This document shows, piece by piece, positions 26,291 to 35,300 of a stretch of 64,000 nt of DNA. The notes below the pieces were generated by a model. The model did no database searches, was not told the DNA's origin, and saw only the letters and a list, made by a program, of their open reading frames with translations. The stretch lies in assembly GCA_964413055.1 (NCBI GenBank), contig CAYPRB010000007.1:62001-126000 (forward strand), read 5' to 3'. A program made the translations under genes and the position numbers. Within the stretch, counting starts at the first letter, position 1, and each line of letters opens with the position of its first letter. Source of the DNA: UBA3102 sp964413055 (lineage in GTDB: Bacteria > Bacillota > Desulfotomaculia > Desulfotomaculales > Pelotomaculaceae).

Positions 26291-27130
26291 ATGGTCGAAC
26301 GTAAAGCTTGGAAGTTGAACGGTTTTTTGGGTATTTTAATCATTTTATTATTGTTCGGAGCGGCGGTCTATTTAGCGTCAGTGTCAATTATAATTAAAGT
26401 ATTCTTCACTGTTGTCGCGTCACTGTTGTGCAGCGGTATTACCACGGTGCAGCCCAACGAAGCCAAGGTGCTGACATTTTTCGGGCGTTATGTGGGCAGC
26501 ATCCGGGACAGCGGACTGTGGCTCACGGTACCGGTAACCTTCCGGACCAAGATTTCACTGCGCGTGCGCAACTTCAACAGTAAGATCCTCAAAGTTAACG
26601 ATGTGGAGGGAAACCCCGTTGAAATCGCCGCCGTGATCGTTTTCAAATTTGTTGATTCGGCGAAAGCGGTTTTTGATGTCGACGACTATGAGGAGTTCGT
26701 CGAGATCCAGAGTGAAACCGCCCTGCGCCACGTTGCCGCCAAGTACCCGTACGACACCTTTGAACTGGAGGGGTATTCACTGCGCGGCAATGCCGAGGAG
26801 ATAGCCGGCGAACTGGCCCGGGAACTGCAGGAACGGCTTTCCCTTGCGGGGGCCAAAGTAATCGAAGCGCGCCTGACCCACCTGGCATACGCCACGGAGA
26901 TTGCCAGTGCGATGTTGCAGCGCCAGCAGGCGGCGGCAATCCTGGCCGCCCGGCAGAAAATCGTGGAAGGAGCAGTGGGGATGGCACAAATGGCCATTGC
27001 CCAGCTGCAGCAGAACGGTATGGTCGCGCTGGACGAAGAGCGGAAAGTAATGATGATCAACAATCTCCTGGTGGCCATTGTTTCTGACCGGGGCGCGCAG
27101 CCGGTGATCAACACCGGAAGTCTTTATTAG
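26291..27130 (+). CDS. SPFH (Band 7/stomatin-like) membrane protein
   Basis: 279 aa. One or two hydrophobic segments at the N-terminus (about 12-50) are followed by the SPFH core: TTVQPNEAKVLTFFGRYVG, VEGNPVEIAAVIVFKF, and HLAYATEIASAMLQRQQAAA. SPFH proteins form membrane microdomain scaffolds or cages. The short coding gap to the Arc-like gene (15 nt) shows an operon, a pairing seen in other Firmicutes. ATG 26291 has GGGAGG upstream. The function is not known beyond the family. Confidence 0.88.
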   Translation: MVERKAWKLNGFLGILIILLLFGAAVYLASVSIIIKVFFTVVASLLCSGITTVQPNEAKVLTFFGRYVGSIRDSGLWLTVPVTFRTKISLRVRNFNSKILKVNDVEGNPVEIAAVIVFKFVDSAKAVFDVDDYEEFVEIQSETALRHVAAKYPYDTFELEGYSLRGNAEEIAGELARELQERLSLAGAKVIEARLTHLAYATEIASAMLQRQQAAAILAARQKIVEGAVGMAQMAIAQLQQNGMVALDEERKVMMINNLLVAIVSDRGAQPVINTGSLY

Positions 27131-27145
27131 TCGGGAAGGTTATTG

Positions 27146-27328
27146 ATGACGGCCAGAAAGAATTTCCCTTTACGGATCGACCCCCAAATTTACCGGGCTT
27201 TGGAAAGCTGGGCCGCCGACGAATTCCGCAGTGTGAACGCGCAAATCGAATTTTTGCTGCGGGAGGCGGTACTGCGCGCCGGACGGCTCCCGGGGAATAA
27301 GTCAGCGCGAAAAGAGGACCCGGTCTGA
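27146..27328 (+). CDS. Arc-like ribbon-helix-helix DNA-binding protein
   Basis: 60 residues with the ribbon-helix-helix pattern FPLRIDPQIYRALESWA followed by SVNAQIEFLLREAV. Proteins of this type bind DNA as dimers. Start ATG 27146 has GGAAGGT 5 nt upstream. It is in an operon with the SPFH gene and may repress it through the palindrome at 26239-26257. Confidence 0.8.
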   Translation: MTARKNFPLRIDPQIYRALESWAADEFRSVNAQIEFLLREAVLRAGRLPGNKSARKEDPV

Positions 27329-27347
27329 TTCTATTGCATATACCTAA

Positions 27348-27677
27348 TTAATGCGTCCATTCTATGATGGTTATTTCCGAACCAAGTTTCTTTTTGATCG
27401 CATTTTTAATATTTTCATAATGAGGGCAAGGATATCCGATCGGGTTTCCCCTGCTAATGCAAGAAGCAATAACAATTGCCTCCGCACCTCTATCAACCAT
27501 AAGTTTGGCTCTGGCAACGGCCCTTTTTCCAGGGCATCCACCGCAGGAAACAAATCCAACAATTTCCACCGGGCCGGTCTTTTCAAAAGCCATTTTACCA
27601 TCTTTGGCAATCTTGAAATCTGTATTTCCTGGACACATATCTTCGGTTTGCTGACAACGTATTATTCCTACTTTCAT
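27348..27677 (-). CDS. CGGC domain protein
   Basis: 109 aa with the family-defining motif SCGGCPGKRAV (CGGC 45-48). Further Cys residues occur at 8 and 15 and in ASCISRG and YPCPHY. These Cys-rich proteins of anaerobes are presumed to bind metal; no reaction is known. ATG 27677 has GGAAGG upstream. A monocistronic gene on the strand opposite its neighbours. Confidence 0.85.
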   Translation of the reverse strand: MKVGIIRCQQTEDMCPGNTDFKIAKDGKMAFEKTGPVEIVGFVSCGGCPGKRAVARAKLMVDRGAEAIVIASCISRGNPIGYPCPHYENIKNAIKKKLGSEITIIEWTH

Positions 27678-27869
27678 TATTAAACCTTCCTCTCTACTTT
27701 TTTAACCAATTAAAAAAAATTAACTGCTAACCTCTTTTAATAAATCCGTGACAAGACATACTTAATTAACTTTATCATATAAATCTTCACCCCTCAATGA
27801 GGAATCCCGGCAAATATTCTAATATAAATTACATTTAAAAACACTCTTGGGGAATCAGGTTTTTGTATG

Positions 27870-27878
27870 TGGTATAAT
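27870..27878 (+). promoter_or_regulatory. Extended -10 promoter before the mntA/hepT pair
   Basis: TGGTATAAT matches an extended -10 (TGnTATAAT), with no good -35. It lies 55 nt before the mntA-like start. The rest of the 256-nt gap 27678-27933 shows nothing else clear. Confidence 0.5.
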
Positions 27879-27933
27879 GAAACCGTAACAACCGCAAAAA
27901 CACCAAAGAAATTGGCAAGGCAGGTGAAATTAA

Positions 27934-28386
27934 ATGAGCCCACGAAAGCCGCACCAAATTGAATTGAACAAAATACTGCCCGGGTTAAAAGAGCTCTCCC
28001 GTCTCTTTCCTGAAGTTATCGCCGCCTATTTTTTCGGTTCCCATGCCACCGGTCGCCCCACTCCGCTTAGCGACGTGGACATCGGAGTTTTATTGATTGA
28101 AGGGCTGCCGGATATGGAATCTTTCCGCATTGAAATGAAGTTGCAGGGAAAACTCGAAAACATTTTTAATACGGATAATATAGACCTGGTGGTCTTAAAT
28201 AAAGCTCCTTTACCAATTCAATACCACGCCACCTGCGGCAAACTGCTTTTTACCAATGACCATCAAAAAAAGTCCGCTTTCGAAGAATACGTGCGCAAAT
28301 ATTACCTGGATTGTTTACCGATTTACCGGGAATATAAAGAGGAATTCATAAAAAGAATACGGGGAGGAAGGATGCCCGGTGGTTAA
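27934..28386 (+). CDS. mntA: MntA-like minimal nucleotidyltransferase (antitoxin)
   Basis: 150 aa with the nucleotidyltransferase motif GS-x10-D-x-D (FFGSHATG...SDVDIG; Gly35, Asp47, Asp49). In HepT/MntA (type VII) modules the MNT protein neutralises the HEPN RNase by adding AMP to a Tyr near its active site. The stop overlaps the hepT start by 8 bp, so the pair is co-translated. The assignment rests on motif plus partner. Confidence 0.86.
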   Translation: MSPRKPHQIELNKILPGLKELSRLFPEVIAAYFFGSHATGRPTPLSDVDIGVLLIEGLPDMESFRIEMKLQGKLENIFNTDNIDLVVLNKAPLPIQYHATCGKLLFTNDHQKKSAFEEYVRKYYLDCLPIYREYKEEFIKRIRGGRMPGG

Positions 28387-28795
28387 CTACCAAAAAATTG
28401 AGAAACAACTACAGATGCTGAATAAATATTTAGAAATTTTGAAGCAGTTAAGCAATATGAACTTGTCTCAGTTTGCCCAGGATCCACGGAATTACGGCAG
28501 TGCCGAACGGTTTTTACAGCTGGCCATCGAAACCACGTTAAATATCGGCAACCATATCATAGCTACTCATGATTTTGAAGCCCCGCAAGATTACTTGGAT
28601 ATTTTCATTATTCTCAGTAATCATAATATTTTGCCCCGACACTTCGCTGAAGAATTGACCCATATGGCCCGTTTTCGCAACCGGCTCGTGCACATCTACT
28701 GGGATATTGATCCAGACAGGGTATATAAAATAATACAAACCAAATTAGGAAATTTTGAAGCTTTCAAGCGTTACATTTTGGCATTTATTGCGTGA
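28379..28795 (+). CDS. hepT: HepT-like HEPN RNase toxin (DUF86)
   Basis: 138 residues, all-helical HEPN protein. The catalytic RX4HXY motif is visible as RNRLVHIY (Arg100, His105, Tyr107); Tyr107 is the expected AMPylation site. HEPN toxins cleave RNA in the cytoplasm. Start GTG 28379 with GGGGAGGAAGG upstream, overlapping the mntA end. Confidence 0.86.
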   Translation: MVNYQKIEKQLQMLNKYLEILKQLSNMNLSQFAQDPRNYGSAERFLQLAIETTLNIGNHIIATHDFEAPQDYLDIFIILSNHNILPRHFAEELTHMARFRNRLVHIYWDIDPDRVYKIIQTKLGNFEAFKRYILAFIA

Positions 28796-28852
28796 ACCAC
28801 CCCTCCCTTCGCTATGCTCAGGAAGGGGACTTCCCGGCGGTCTGGTTAAAAC

Positions 28853-29194
28853 TTATTTTTTCAAGATCCAGATTCCCAGGACCATCAGGCTGAATCCCAA
28901 CAGCGCCCGGGTTACGGATATTTTCTCTCCTACCAGCAGCACGGAAAAAACCAGTAGGAACAGATAATAAATAAAGGTTTGCAGGGCTACTAAAAAAGGA
29001 AGATTCTTCATCACCACGTGCGCCCGGACAAAGGCTGCTCCCAGGGCCAGGTTGGCCGAAAAGAGCAGGGGAATGATCATCAGGTTATACCTGGCCAAAG
29101 CCCCCCATTCCGGCGCCACGTGTTTTACCTGCCAGGAAATCAACAGGGAAATCATCCCGGAACCGTAAACCAGCAAAGCAAGGATTAACGCCAT
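28853..29194 (-). CDS. Small four-span membrane protein (EamA/SMR-like half transporter)
   Basis: 113 aa with four hydrophobic helices. The last part, VLLVGEKISVTRALLGFSLMVLGI minus its ends (key VGEKIS..R...G..L...GI), resembles the C-terminal end of EamA/drug-metabolite transporters. The length equals half an EamA protein, so it may act as a dimer like SMR proteins. Substrate unknown. ATG 29194 has GGGGG upstream. Not in an operon. Confidence 0.65.
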   Translation of the reverse strand: MALILALLVYGSGMISLLISWQVKHVAPEWGALARYNLMIIPLLFSANLALGAAFVRAHVVMKNLPFLVALQTFIYYLFLLVFSVLLVGEKISVTRALLGFSLMVLGIWILKK

Positions 29195-29328
29195 AAAACT
29201 TGCCCCCTTAAAAATTCACAGAATATTTCAAACATTATGTCTTGCCAAAATATAAAAGTTTTAATAATATATAAGTATAACCTGTAATTTCCTCCAAAGT
29301 AAAACTTGGTGCAAAGGGGGGTTTGATT

Positions 29329-29772
29329 ATGCCCAAGCCGTACAAAATATTTGAATATGATTATTTATACAAGAACGGTTTTGTCACTGCTTTCGTGTTT
29401 AACAACGGGGTTAAAATTATCGGGTTCATCAATGGCGACAAATTTGATTTGAGGGTTTTGACCGTGGGAAACAACCCCAAGAAAAAAGGCTTCGGGCAAA
29501 AAGCGTTAAAGTACCTGCGCCCCAAATTTAAGACCATCACGGTTAATGACATCCAAAAAAAAGCACTGCCTTTCTGGATCAAAATGAAAGAACGCAAACT
29601 GGTAGACGAACTGCAAACCTTAAAAGAGGGTCAGCATCTATACACCTTGAATCAAGCCGACTTGAACCGGGAAAAGGTAAAAAGCCCGGAAATCAAGCCG
29701 TACTGGATCAACACTTTGCAGTATCTTTACCCGGATTTTGACACCGAACTGGAATACGTCCGGGCGATTTAA
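29329..29772 (+). CDS. Hypothetical protein, possibly GNAT-like
   Basis: 147 aa, not firmly recognised. The segment TVGNNPKKKGFGQKALKYL followed by TVNDIQKKALPFWIKMKERKL recalls the acetyl-CoA loop and C-terminal helix of GNAT acetyltransferases (a G-x-G loop, then A..Fw.km). The remainder does not help. ATG 29329 has GGGGGG 7 nt upstream; TTG 29323 is closer to it. A single gene, converging on the kinase gene. Confidence 0.6.
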   Translation: MPKPYKIFEYDYLYKNGFVTAFVFNNGVKIIGFINGDKFDLRVLTVGNNPKKKGFGQKALKYLRPKFKTITVNDIQKKALPFWIKMKERKLVDELQTLKEGQHLYTLNQADLNREKVKSPEIKPYWINTLQYLYPDFDTELEYVRAI

Positions 29773-29782
29773 CTAAAAACAT

Positions 29783-29811
29783 GCCGGCAGCCCTGGCCCA
29801 GGGCTGCCGGC
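29783..29811 (-). terminator. Terminator of the histidine-kinase transcript
   Basis: Stem GCCGGCAGCCCT / AGGGCTGCCGGC, 12 bp with a 5-nt loop. On the minus strand ATGTTTTTAG follows. Confidence 0.8.
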
Positions 29812-29835
29812 CGGATACCTTCTCTTTGCGATGCT

Positions 29836-31494
29836 TCACCGCACACCTTCCAATTTTTCAGGCACCTTGAAAATGACCTTGAATTCGGTACCCCCGGAAC
29901 CGGTGGCAACTTCTATTTTAGCATCGTGACGGGCGGCAATGCTGTAAGAAACCGCCAATCCCAGGCCGGTACCGTATTCTTTGGTGGTAACAAAAGGGGT
30001 GCCTAATTTATCCATGATTTCCGGCGCGATTCCCGCACCCTCGTCCCGGACCGATAAAACCGTTTCTTTGCCGTCACTGAAAGTTCTTATGGCCAGGTTC
30101 CCGCCGGCGGACATGGCTTCCAAACCGTTGCGCACCAGATTCAATACCAGCTGCTTCATCTCTTTATCATCCAGATATAAATCAGGAATTTTCTCTAATT
30201 CAATGATAATTTTATTATTGGTTTCCAGCACGTGGGCTAAAATTAGCGGTGAAATGGTTGCTAACACATCATTGAGGTTCTGCAATTTTTTATTGACCGG
30301 CTTGTTTTTGGCCATATTCAAAAACTCGGTAATAATGGAATTGGCCCGGTCCAACTCGGCAATCATAAGGTCAAAATATTCTTTGAACTGCCGGCCGTCC
30401 TCTTTTTTTTCCAGCATTTGCAAAAAGCCGCGCACCGTGGTCATGGGATTCCTGACTTCGTGCCCGATGGCGGCGGCCATCTCCCCGACCAGGTTTAATC
30501 GTTCCAGGCGGGCCATTTCCTGGTCCAAGGCCTTGTTTTTGGTTATATCTTCGGCCACCATGATCAGGTTGGTAATAACCCCCTTGGGACTGAAAAAAGG
30601 AGAGACAGAAACCCACTCCCAGTATAACTCGCCGTTTTTTTTCTTATTTTTCATTTCTCCCTGCCACTGCGCGCCCTGCCGGACCATTTCCAGCACGCCG
30701 GCAAATTCACCGGCAGAATAAAATTTTAAGTCAAAAATATTCTTCCCGATTGCCTCTTCCGGCAAATAGCCCGTTACTGCCGTGTACTTATGATTAATAT
30801 ATTCAATAACCCCGTCAAGACCCGCAATTACAAGCATGCTGGGCACTTGCTCGATGGCGCGGGATAACTTGTAGAGTTTTTCCTCAATCTTTTTCCGTCT
30901 CAAATTATCTTCTTTCAAAGCCGTCAGGGCTTTTTGCAGGTGTTTTCTGCTTTTGGCCTCCACATCCCTTAGCCCGCCGATAAACCAGCTCAAAACAAAC
31001 ATCACGCTCAAAAGCACCAGGTTGTGTTGCAGTAAATCTACGGTCAAATCCTGCCTTTGGACCAATACTTTGAACAGCAGTAAGAATCCGGTACAGATAC
31101 CGGCCATGATCAGGCCGGCATTTTTCCCCATGCTGGAAGCGGTAATAATCACCGGGAGCAAAAGCAGGGTCTGGATCTGGGGCAGGGTGCCTTTTACGGT
31201 AAAAAGGGTAACCACCACCACGGTTAAAGAAAACAGCATGTATAAGGGATGCACCCAAAAATACGGGGGATTTTCCTGGCACAGCAAGTACCTGCTGTTA
31301 TAAAACACGACGGCGACAAAGCCGAGCAGGCACAAAAACAAAATCACCCGCAAATTCATTAACGGATAAAACCCGGTTTGAAAAGGAGGATTTTCACTGA
31401 TAATAAAGGCGCAGATGGCTATAACGATGCACAGCAAATGGGTGGTCGAGACATATTCGAAAAGCTCTTTTTCTCTGTTGTAACCGTTATACAA
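29836..31494 (-). CDS. Membrane PAS sensor histidine kinase (KinE/AgrC-like role)
   Basis: 552 aa. About six membrane spans fill residues 18-175. A short coiled linker leads to a PAS domain (about 213-322) and HisKA with H345 in GEMAAAIGHEVRNP. The HATPase has NLVRNGLEAM, DEGAGI and GTGLGLAVS. The kinase part is like the sporulation kinases. The start is TTG 31494 with AGAGGTGA upstream; the in-frame TTG at 31521 is inside a hairpin and rejected. It is downstream of an AgrD-like peptide gene, so it may answer to that peptide. No response regulator is adjacent. Confidence 0.87.
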   Translation of the reverse strand: MYNGYNREKELFEYVSTTHLLCIVIAICAFIISENPPFQTGFYPLMNLRVILFLCLLGFVAVVFYNSRYLLCQENPPYFWVHPLYMLFSLTVVVVTLFTVKGTLPQIQTLLLLPVIITASSMGKNAGLIMAGICTGFLLLFKVLVQRQDLTVDLLQHNLVLLSVMFVLSWFIGGLRDVEAKSRKHLQKALTALKEDNLRRKKIEEKLYKLSRAIEQVPSMLVIAGLDGVIEYINHKYTAVTGYLPEEAIGKNIFDLKFYSAGEFAGVLEMVRQGAQWQGEMKNKKKNGELYWEWVSVSPFFSPKGVITNLIMVAEDITKNKALDQEMARLERLNLVGEMAAAIGHEVRNPMTTVRGFLQMLEKKEDGRQFKEYFDLMIAELDRANSIITEFLNMAKNKPVNKKLQNLNDVLATISPLILAHVLETNNKIIIELEKIPDLYLDDKEMKQLVLNLVRNGLEAMSAGGNLAIRTFSDGKETVLSVRDEGAGIAPEIMDKLGTPFVTTKEYGTGLGLAVSYSIAARHDAKIEVATGSGGTEFKVIFKVPEKLEGVR

Positions 31495-31520
31495 AATGTC
31501 ACCTCTCGGATAAAAGAGCA

Positions 31521-31551
31521 AGGAATAGGGACGGTAAACCTCCCTATTCCT
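31521..31551 (-). terminator. Hairpin between the peptide gene and the kinase gene
   Basis: Perfect 11-bp stem AGGAATAGGGA / TCCCTATTCCT with a 9-nt loop, followed on the minus strand by TGCTCTTTT. It is probably a partial terminator giving more peptide than kinase message. Confidence 0.7.
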
Positions 31552-31559
31552 TAGTCCCG

Positions 31560-31691
31560 CTATTTTCTAAGGGTTTCCGGCACTTCGGGCTGGTAGTGAG
31601 ATATGATACAAGCCGAAGCCGATGCAACATTGGCCAATAGCAGGAGCAGCGTGGTCCCCAGGATCAACAGCCTGCAACCTATCTTCCTCAC
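31560..31691 (-). CDS. AgrD-like cyclic lactone autoinducer peptide precursor
   Basis: A 43-residue reading frame with a GTG start at 31691 and an excellent ribosome site (AAGGAGGTG, 5 nt spacing). The basic N-terminus is followed by a hydrophobic helix (about 8-22), a small-residue stretch NVASASA, and the tail CIISHYQPEVPETLRK. A single Cys after ASA and the Q/E-P-x-x-P-x-x-LRK tail are the marks of clostridial AgrD-type precursors, in which the Cys forms a thiolactone. It sits 18 nt after the membrane-protein gene and before the kinase. The class is recognised from pattern only; no AgrB processing protease is nearby. Confidence 0.82.
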   Translation of the reverse strand: MRKIGCRLLILGTTLLLLLANVASASACIISHYQPEVPETLRK

Positions 31692-31709
31692 GTCTTCACC
31701 TCCTTGTAC

Positions 31710-32201
31710 TTAAATTGTTTTATCCGCCCATACTTTCCACGTACCGGGCCGGGGCTTAATCACCCGCGCGGCGAGCACGGCCAGGGCAATCATGATCATT
31801 ACCTGGGGCAGGCCCAAGACCGCCCATAAAATTTTCCGGGACATCAGGAGGCTCAGGTCATAACTGGATAATTGCAGAAACAGCCCATGGATAATATATT
31901 CAACTAATGCCAAAGTAAAAATACTTATTAAAACTACCATAAAACTTTTGGTAAGTGGAATCCGGGTTAGCTTATTTAATACAAAAACTGTAATTAATAA
32001 AACAGCGACCGTATGCAACCCGGTTGCCAACGGCAGCAGTCTGATCGTAAAGATTATTACTGCCAACATTATAGACAGGATTGTGATCTGCTTCCAGCGC
32101 AGGGGCACCCCGGCCAGGGCCAGGCTCAAGGATAAAGCTCCTATTGTTTCCGGAACCCCCTGGAACAAAAATATTATTAATTCAGTTAACAATATAATCA
32201 T
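31710..32201 (-). CDS. Multi-span membrane protein of the peptide-signalling cassette
   Basis: 163 aa, some five hydrophobic helices, no cysteine at all. The pattern LTELIIFLFQ...GVPLRWKQITIL...RLLPLATGLHTVAV resembles the N-terminal membrane sensor part of AgrC-like receptors, not AgrB. It lacks the His/Cys pair of the AgrB protease. It is first in the cassette, 18 nt before the peptide gene. The start is uncertain: ATG 32201 or TTG 32204, only a weak AAGAAG upstream. A TGGTATAAA extended -10 lies about 30 nt further up. Function inferred only from context. Confidence 0.65.
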   Translation of the reverse strand: MIILLTELIIFLFQGVPETIGALSLSLALAGVPLRWKQITILSIMLAVIIFTIRLLPLATGLHTVAVLLITVFVLNKLTRIPLTKSFMVVLISIFTLALVEYIIHGLFLQLSSYDLSLLMSRKILWAVLGLPQVMIMIALAVLAARVIKPRPGTWKVWADKTI

Positions 32202-32283
32202 CAACTTCTTATTTGAAATTTCTTTATTTTTTCAACATTTTATACCATTAACGGCTGAAAATCTAGCATAAATTTCCAACACC

Positions 32284-32310
32284 ATATGACAAAATATGAC
32301 TATATATGCA
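32284..32310. repeat. Three direct repeats with 10-bp period
   Basis: ATATGAC (32284-32290), ATATGAC (32294-32300) and ATATGCA (32304-32310) fall on the same helix face. They lie about 85-110 nt upstream of the membrane-protein start codon, a normal place for response-regulator binding. Confidence 0.6.
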
Positions 32311-32316
32311 ATAAAA

Positions 32317-32351
32317 AACTGCCGGCCTAATAATTGGCTTTACCGGCAGTT
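32317..32351 (-). terminator. Terminator of the RND efflux operon
   Basis: Stem AACTGCCGG / CCGGCAGTT, 9 bp, followed on the minus strand by TTTTTATTG. It lies 33 nt after the RND permease stop codon. Confidence 0.85.
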
Positions 32352-32383
32352 AGCATCCGTCCGATATGAAAACCTCACAAACT

Positions 32384-35300
32384 CTATGCCTTGCTGAAAC
32401 GGGCCTTTATTTTCTGCCCCAGATCGTCGAAAATGGTGTAGACCACCGGTATCAACACCAGGGTAATCATGGTGGAAAGGGTCAGGCCGAAAGCCACCAC
32501 CACCGCCAGCGGCGCCCAGCCTTCCGCGCCTTCACCCGAACCGAAGGCCAGGGGCAGCAAGGCCAGCACCGTGGTCAAGGTGGTCATTAAAATCGGCCGC
32601 AAACGCACCGGCCCGGCGGCGGTAACGGCTTCATTACGCTCCAGGCCGCGTTTGCGCAGGGTGTTTACGTAGTCAATCAACACAATGGCATTATTAACCA
32701 CGATCCCGATCAGCATAATGAACCCGATCAGCACGGGAACGCTTATATGGTGGCCGGTGAGCAGCAGGCCGAGAACCACGCCCACCAGGGTGGGCGGCAG
32801 GGAAAACATGATAACGAAGGGGTGGAACAACGACTCGAACTGGGCTGCCATGACCATGTAAACCAATACTATCGCCAGGAGTATGGCCAGGCCGAGGTCG
32901 CCGAAAGCTTCGGCCATATCCTCCGCCTGACCGCCCAGTTCCGCCGTATACCCGTCAGGCAGCGCCATGCGGTCCAATTGGGCCTGGATGTCGCTATTGA
33001 TGCTCCCCAGGTCCCGGCCGGCAATATCCGCGGAAACCCGGACTTCCCGCGCCTGGTTGCTGCGGCTGATGCTTACCGGCGCTTGCTCCACGGTTATATC
33101 GGCCACCGTATCCAATGCCACCCTTGACCCGGTCTGGGAAACGAGCATTAAATTTTCCAGCTGAACGGGAGTTTCCTCAAAATCATCACCGTACATCAGG
33201 CGAATGTCGATCTCGTCGTCACCGGTGCGTACCCGGCCGACCACCTGCCCGTCAAAGGCGGTCCGGACGGCACTCATGATTTGCGCGCCCGACAGACCAT
33301 ACAACGCCGCCTGCTCACGGTCAATCTGTACCTGTACTTCAGGCTGCGCCTCTTCCAGGGAGTTGGTAACGTTCCTGGTGCCTTCTACCTCCGAGACTAT
33401 CTGCGTCGTCAGCGTGCCCAGCTGCTTCAAAACCTCCAAATTGTCACCCCTGATGATAACACTCAGCGCTTGACCGGCGCCCATGTCATAATCATTGGCC
33501 TGTCTGACGGTATTGGTGCACCCCGGAATATCGCTCACCAGCGCGCGCACTTTTTCCATGGCCTGCTCCGTGGTATAATCCCTTTGCTCTATAGGAGGCA
33601 GCTTGATCTGCAACTGTGCCTGGTTGCCGCCGGCCATCCCGAGCCAGGCCATGTCGCCCGCACCCACCTGGGTATATATTCTTTCGTGGTCGGGAAACGC
33701 CTTTTTCAACCTGTCCTCAACGTCTCCGGCCATGGCTCTGGTTTGCTCCAGGGCCGTTCCGGGAGCGGTTTCAAGATCCAAGGCAATCTCCCCCTGGTCC
33801 ATGGAAGGGATGAATTCCGTACCCACCAGCGGGAGCAAGGCAATGCTTCCCGCAAACAGCACCACGGTGATTATAATCACCCGCTTTCTGTGCCCCAGCG
33901 CCCAGCGCAGCAATTTGCCGTAACGTTCATTCAGCTTGCTGAAAATCCTGCTGAATACAACCGCCGGGTTTCTGGTTTTCCCCTCCATTGGCAATTCTAC
34001 CGGGGACACGTTTTTCAACAGGCGCGAAAACATCATCGGCACCAGGGTCAGAGCGGCAAACAGGGCCGCAATATGCGAGATAATAACTGTAAGCGCCAGC
34101 GGCCCGAAAAGTATTCCGGCCAATCCCTGGACAAAAATAATCGGTGCGAAAACCACGACCTGGGCCATGCCGGACGCCAGCACCGCGTTCCCTACTTCTG
34201 CGGTGCCAAGCTTGGCGGCTTCTATTGCCCCGTAACCGTTTTGCCGGTAACGGTAATTATTTTCCAAAACCACCACCGAAAAGTCGACCAGGGAACCAAG
34301 GCCCAGGGCCAGCCCCCCCAAAGACAACAGGTTAATAGTCTGGTCGGCAAAATACATCATGGTAAAGGTGGCAATTACCGCAATGGGCATGACCAAAACC
34401 ACTACCATTGTGCTGCGGACATTTCTTAAGAAGAAGTACAGAATAACCACGGCCAGAATCCCGCCGACCGCGGCATGCTCAACCACATTTCCGATCGAAT
34501 CCTCAATAAATTGGGAGGTATCGAGCACATTGGATAATTTTACCCCCCCGGGAAGGGTGGTATTCAAACTCTCAACTTCATCTTTTATCGCTTTCGCCAC
34601 CTGGACGGTATTATGGCCGGAACCTTTAAAGATCATGAGACTCAAAGCAGGCTCGCCGTTAACGTAACTATAATCGGTGATCCGCTTGTAATCATCCCGG
34701 ACCGCGGCCAGGTCAGCCAGCTTGACCGTGCCTGCCCCCGCCCCGAGGGCTACCTGAATGTTTTCCAGGTCTTTCGCGGAACTGTATTCCCCCTGGACCC
34801 GGATATTTAACTCGCTCTTGCCTTCTTCCAACGACCCCGCGGTACCGGTGATATTGTCGGACGCAATGGTCTGCGCCAACTGCCCCGCAGTCAACCCGTA
34901 AGCTTCCAGCTTGGCCCAGTCGACGATCACCTTGAATTCACGTTCCCGGTTGCCGAGGATTGTAACCGACGCCACGCCCTCGATTCTTTCCAGCCCGGTT
35001 TTAACCGTATCTTCAGCCAGGCCGGTCAACTTAACCGGGTCGGCGCCGTACAGGCTGTACAACATAATGGGAGAACTGTTGGGGTCCATCTTCATGACAC
35101 TGGGCGAACCGACTTCACGCGGTAATATATCCCTGAACATATCGATCTTTTCTCTTAATTCTATGGCAGCGTCATCAATATCGGTACCCCAGTTGAACAT
35201 GACCACGATCAATGAGCTGCCGGCCGTGGAAACAGACTGGATCTCGCTGATGTTACCGGCCGTCCCCACCGCCGACTCCAGCGGCTTGGTAACCATTTTT

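Noticed and set aside
31710..32201. Reading the 163-aa membrane protein as AgrB
   Set aside because: It has no cysteine and no His/Cys catalytic pair, so it cannot be a normal AgrB peptidase.
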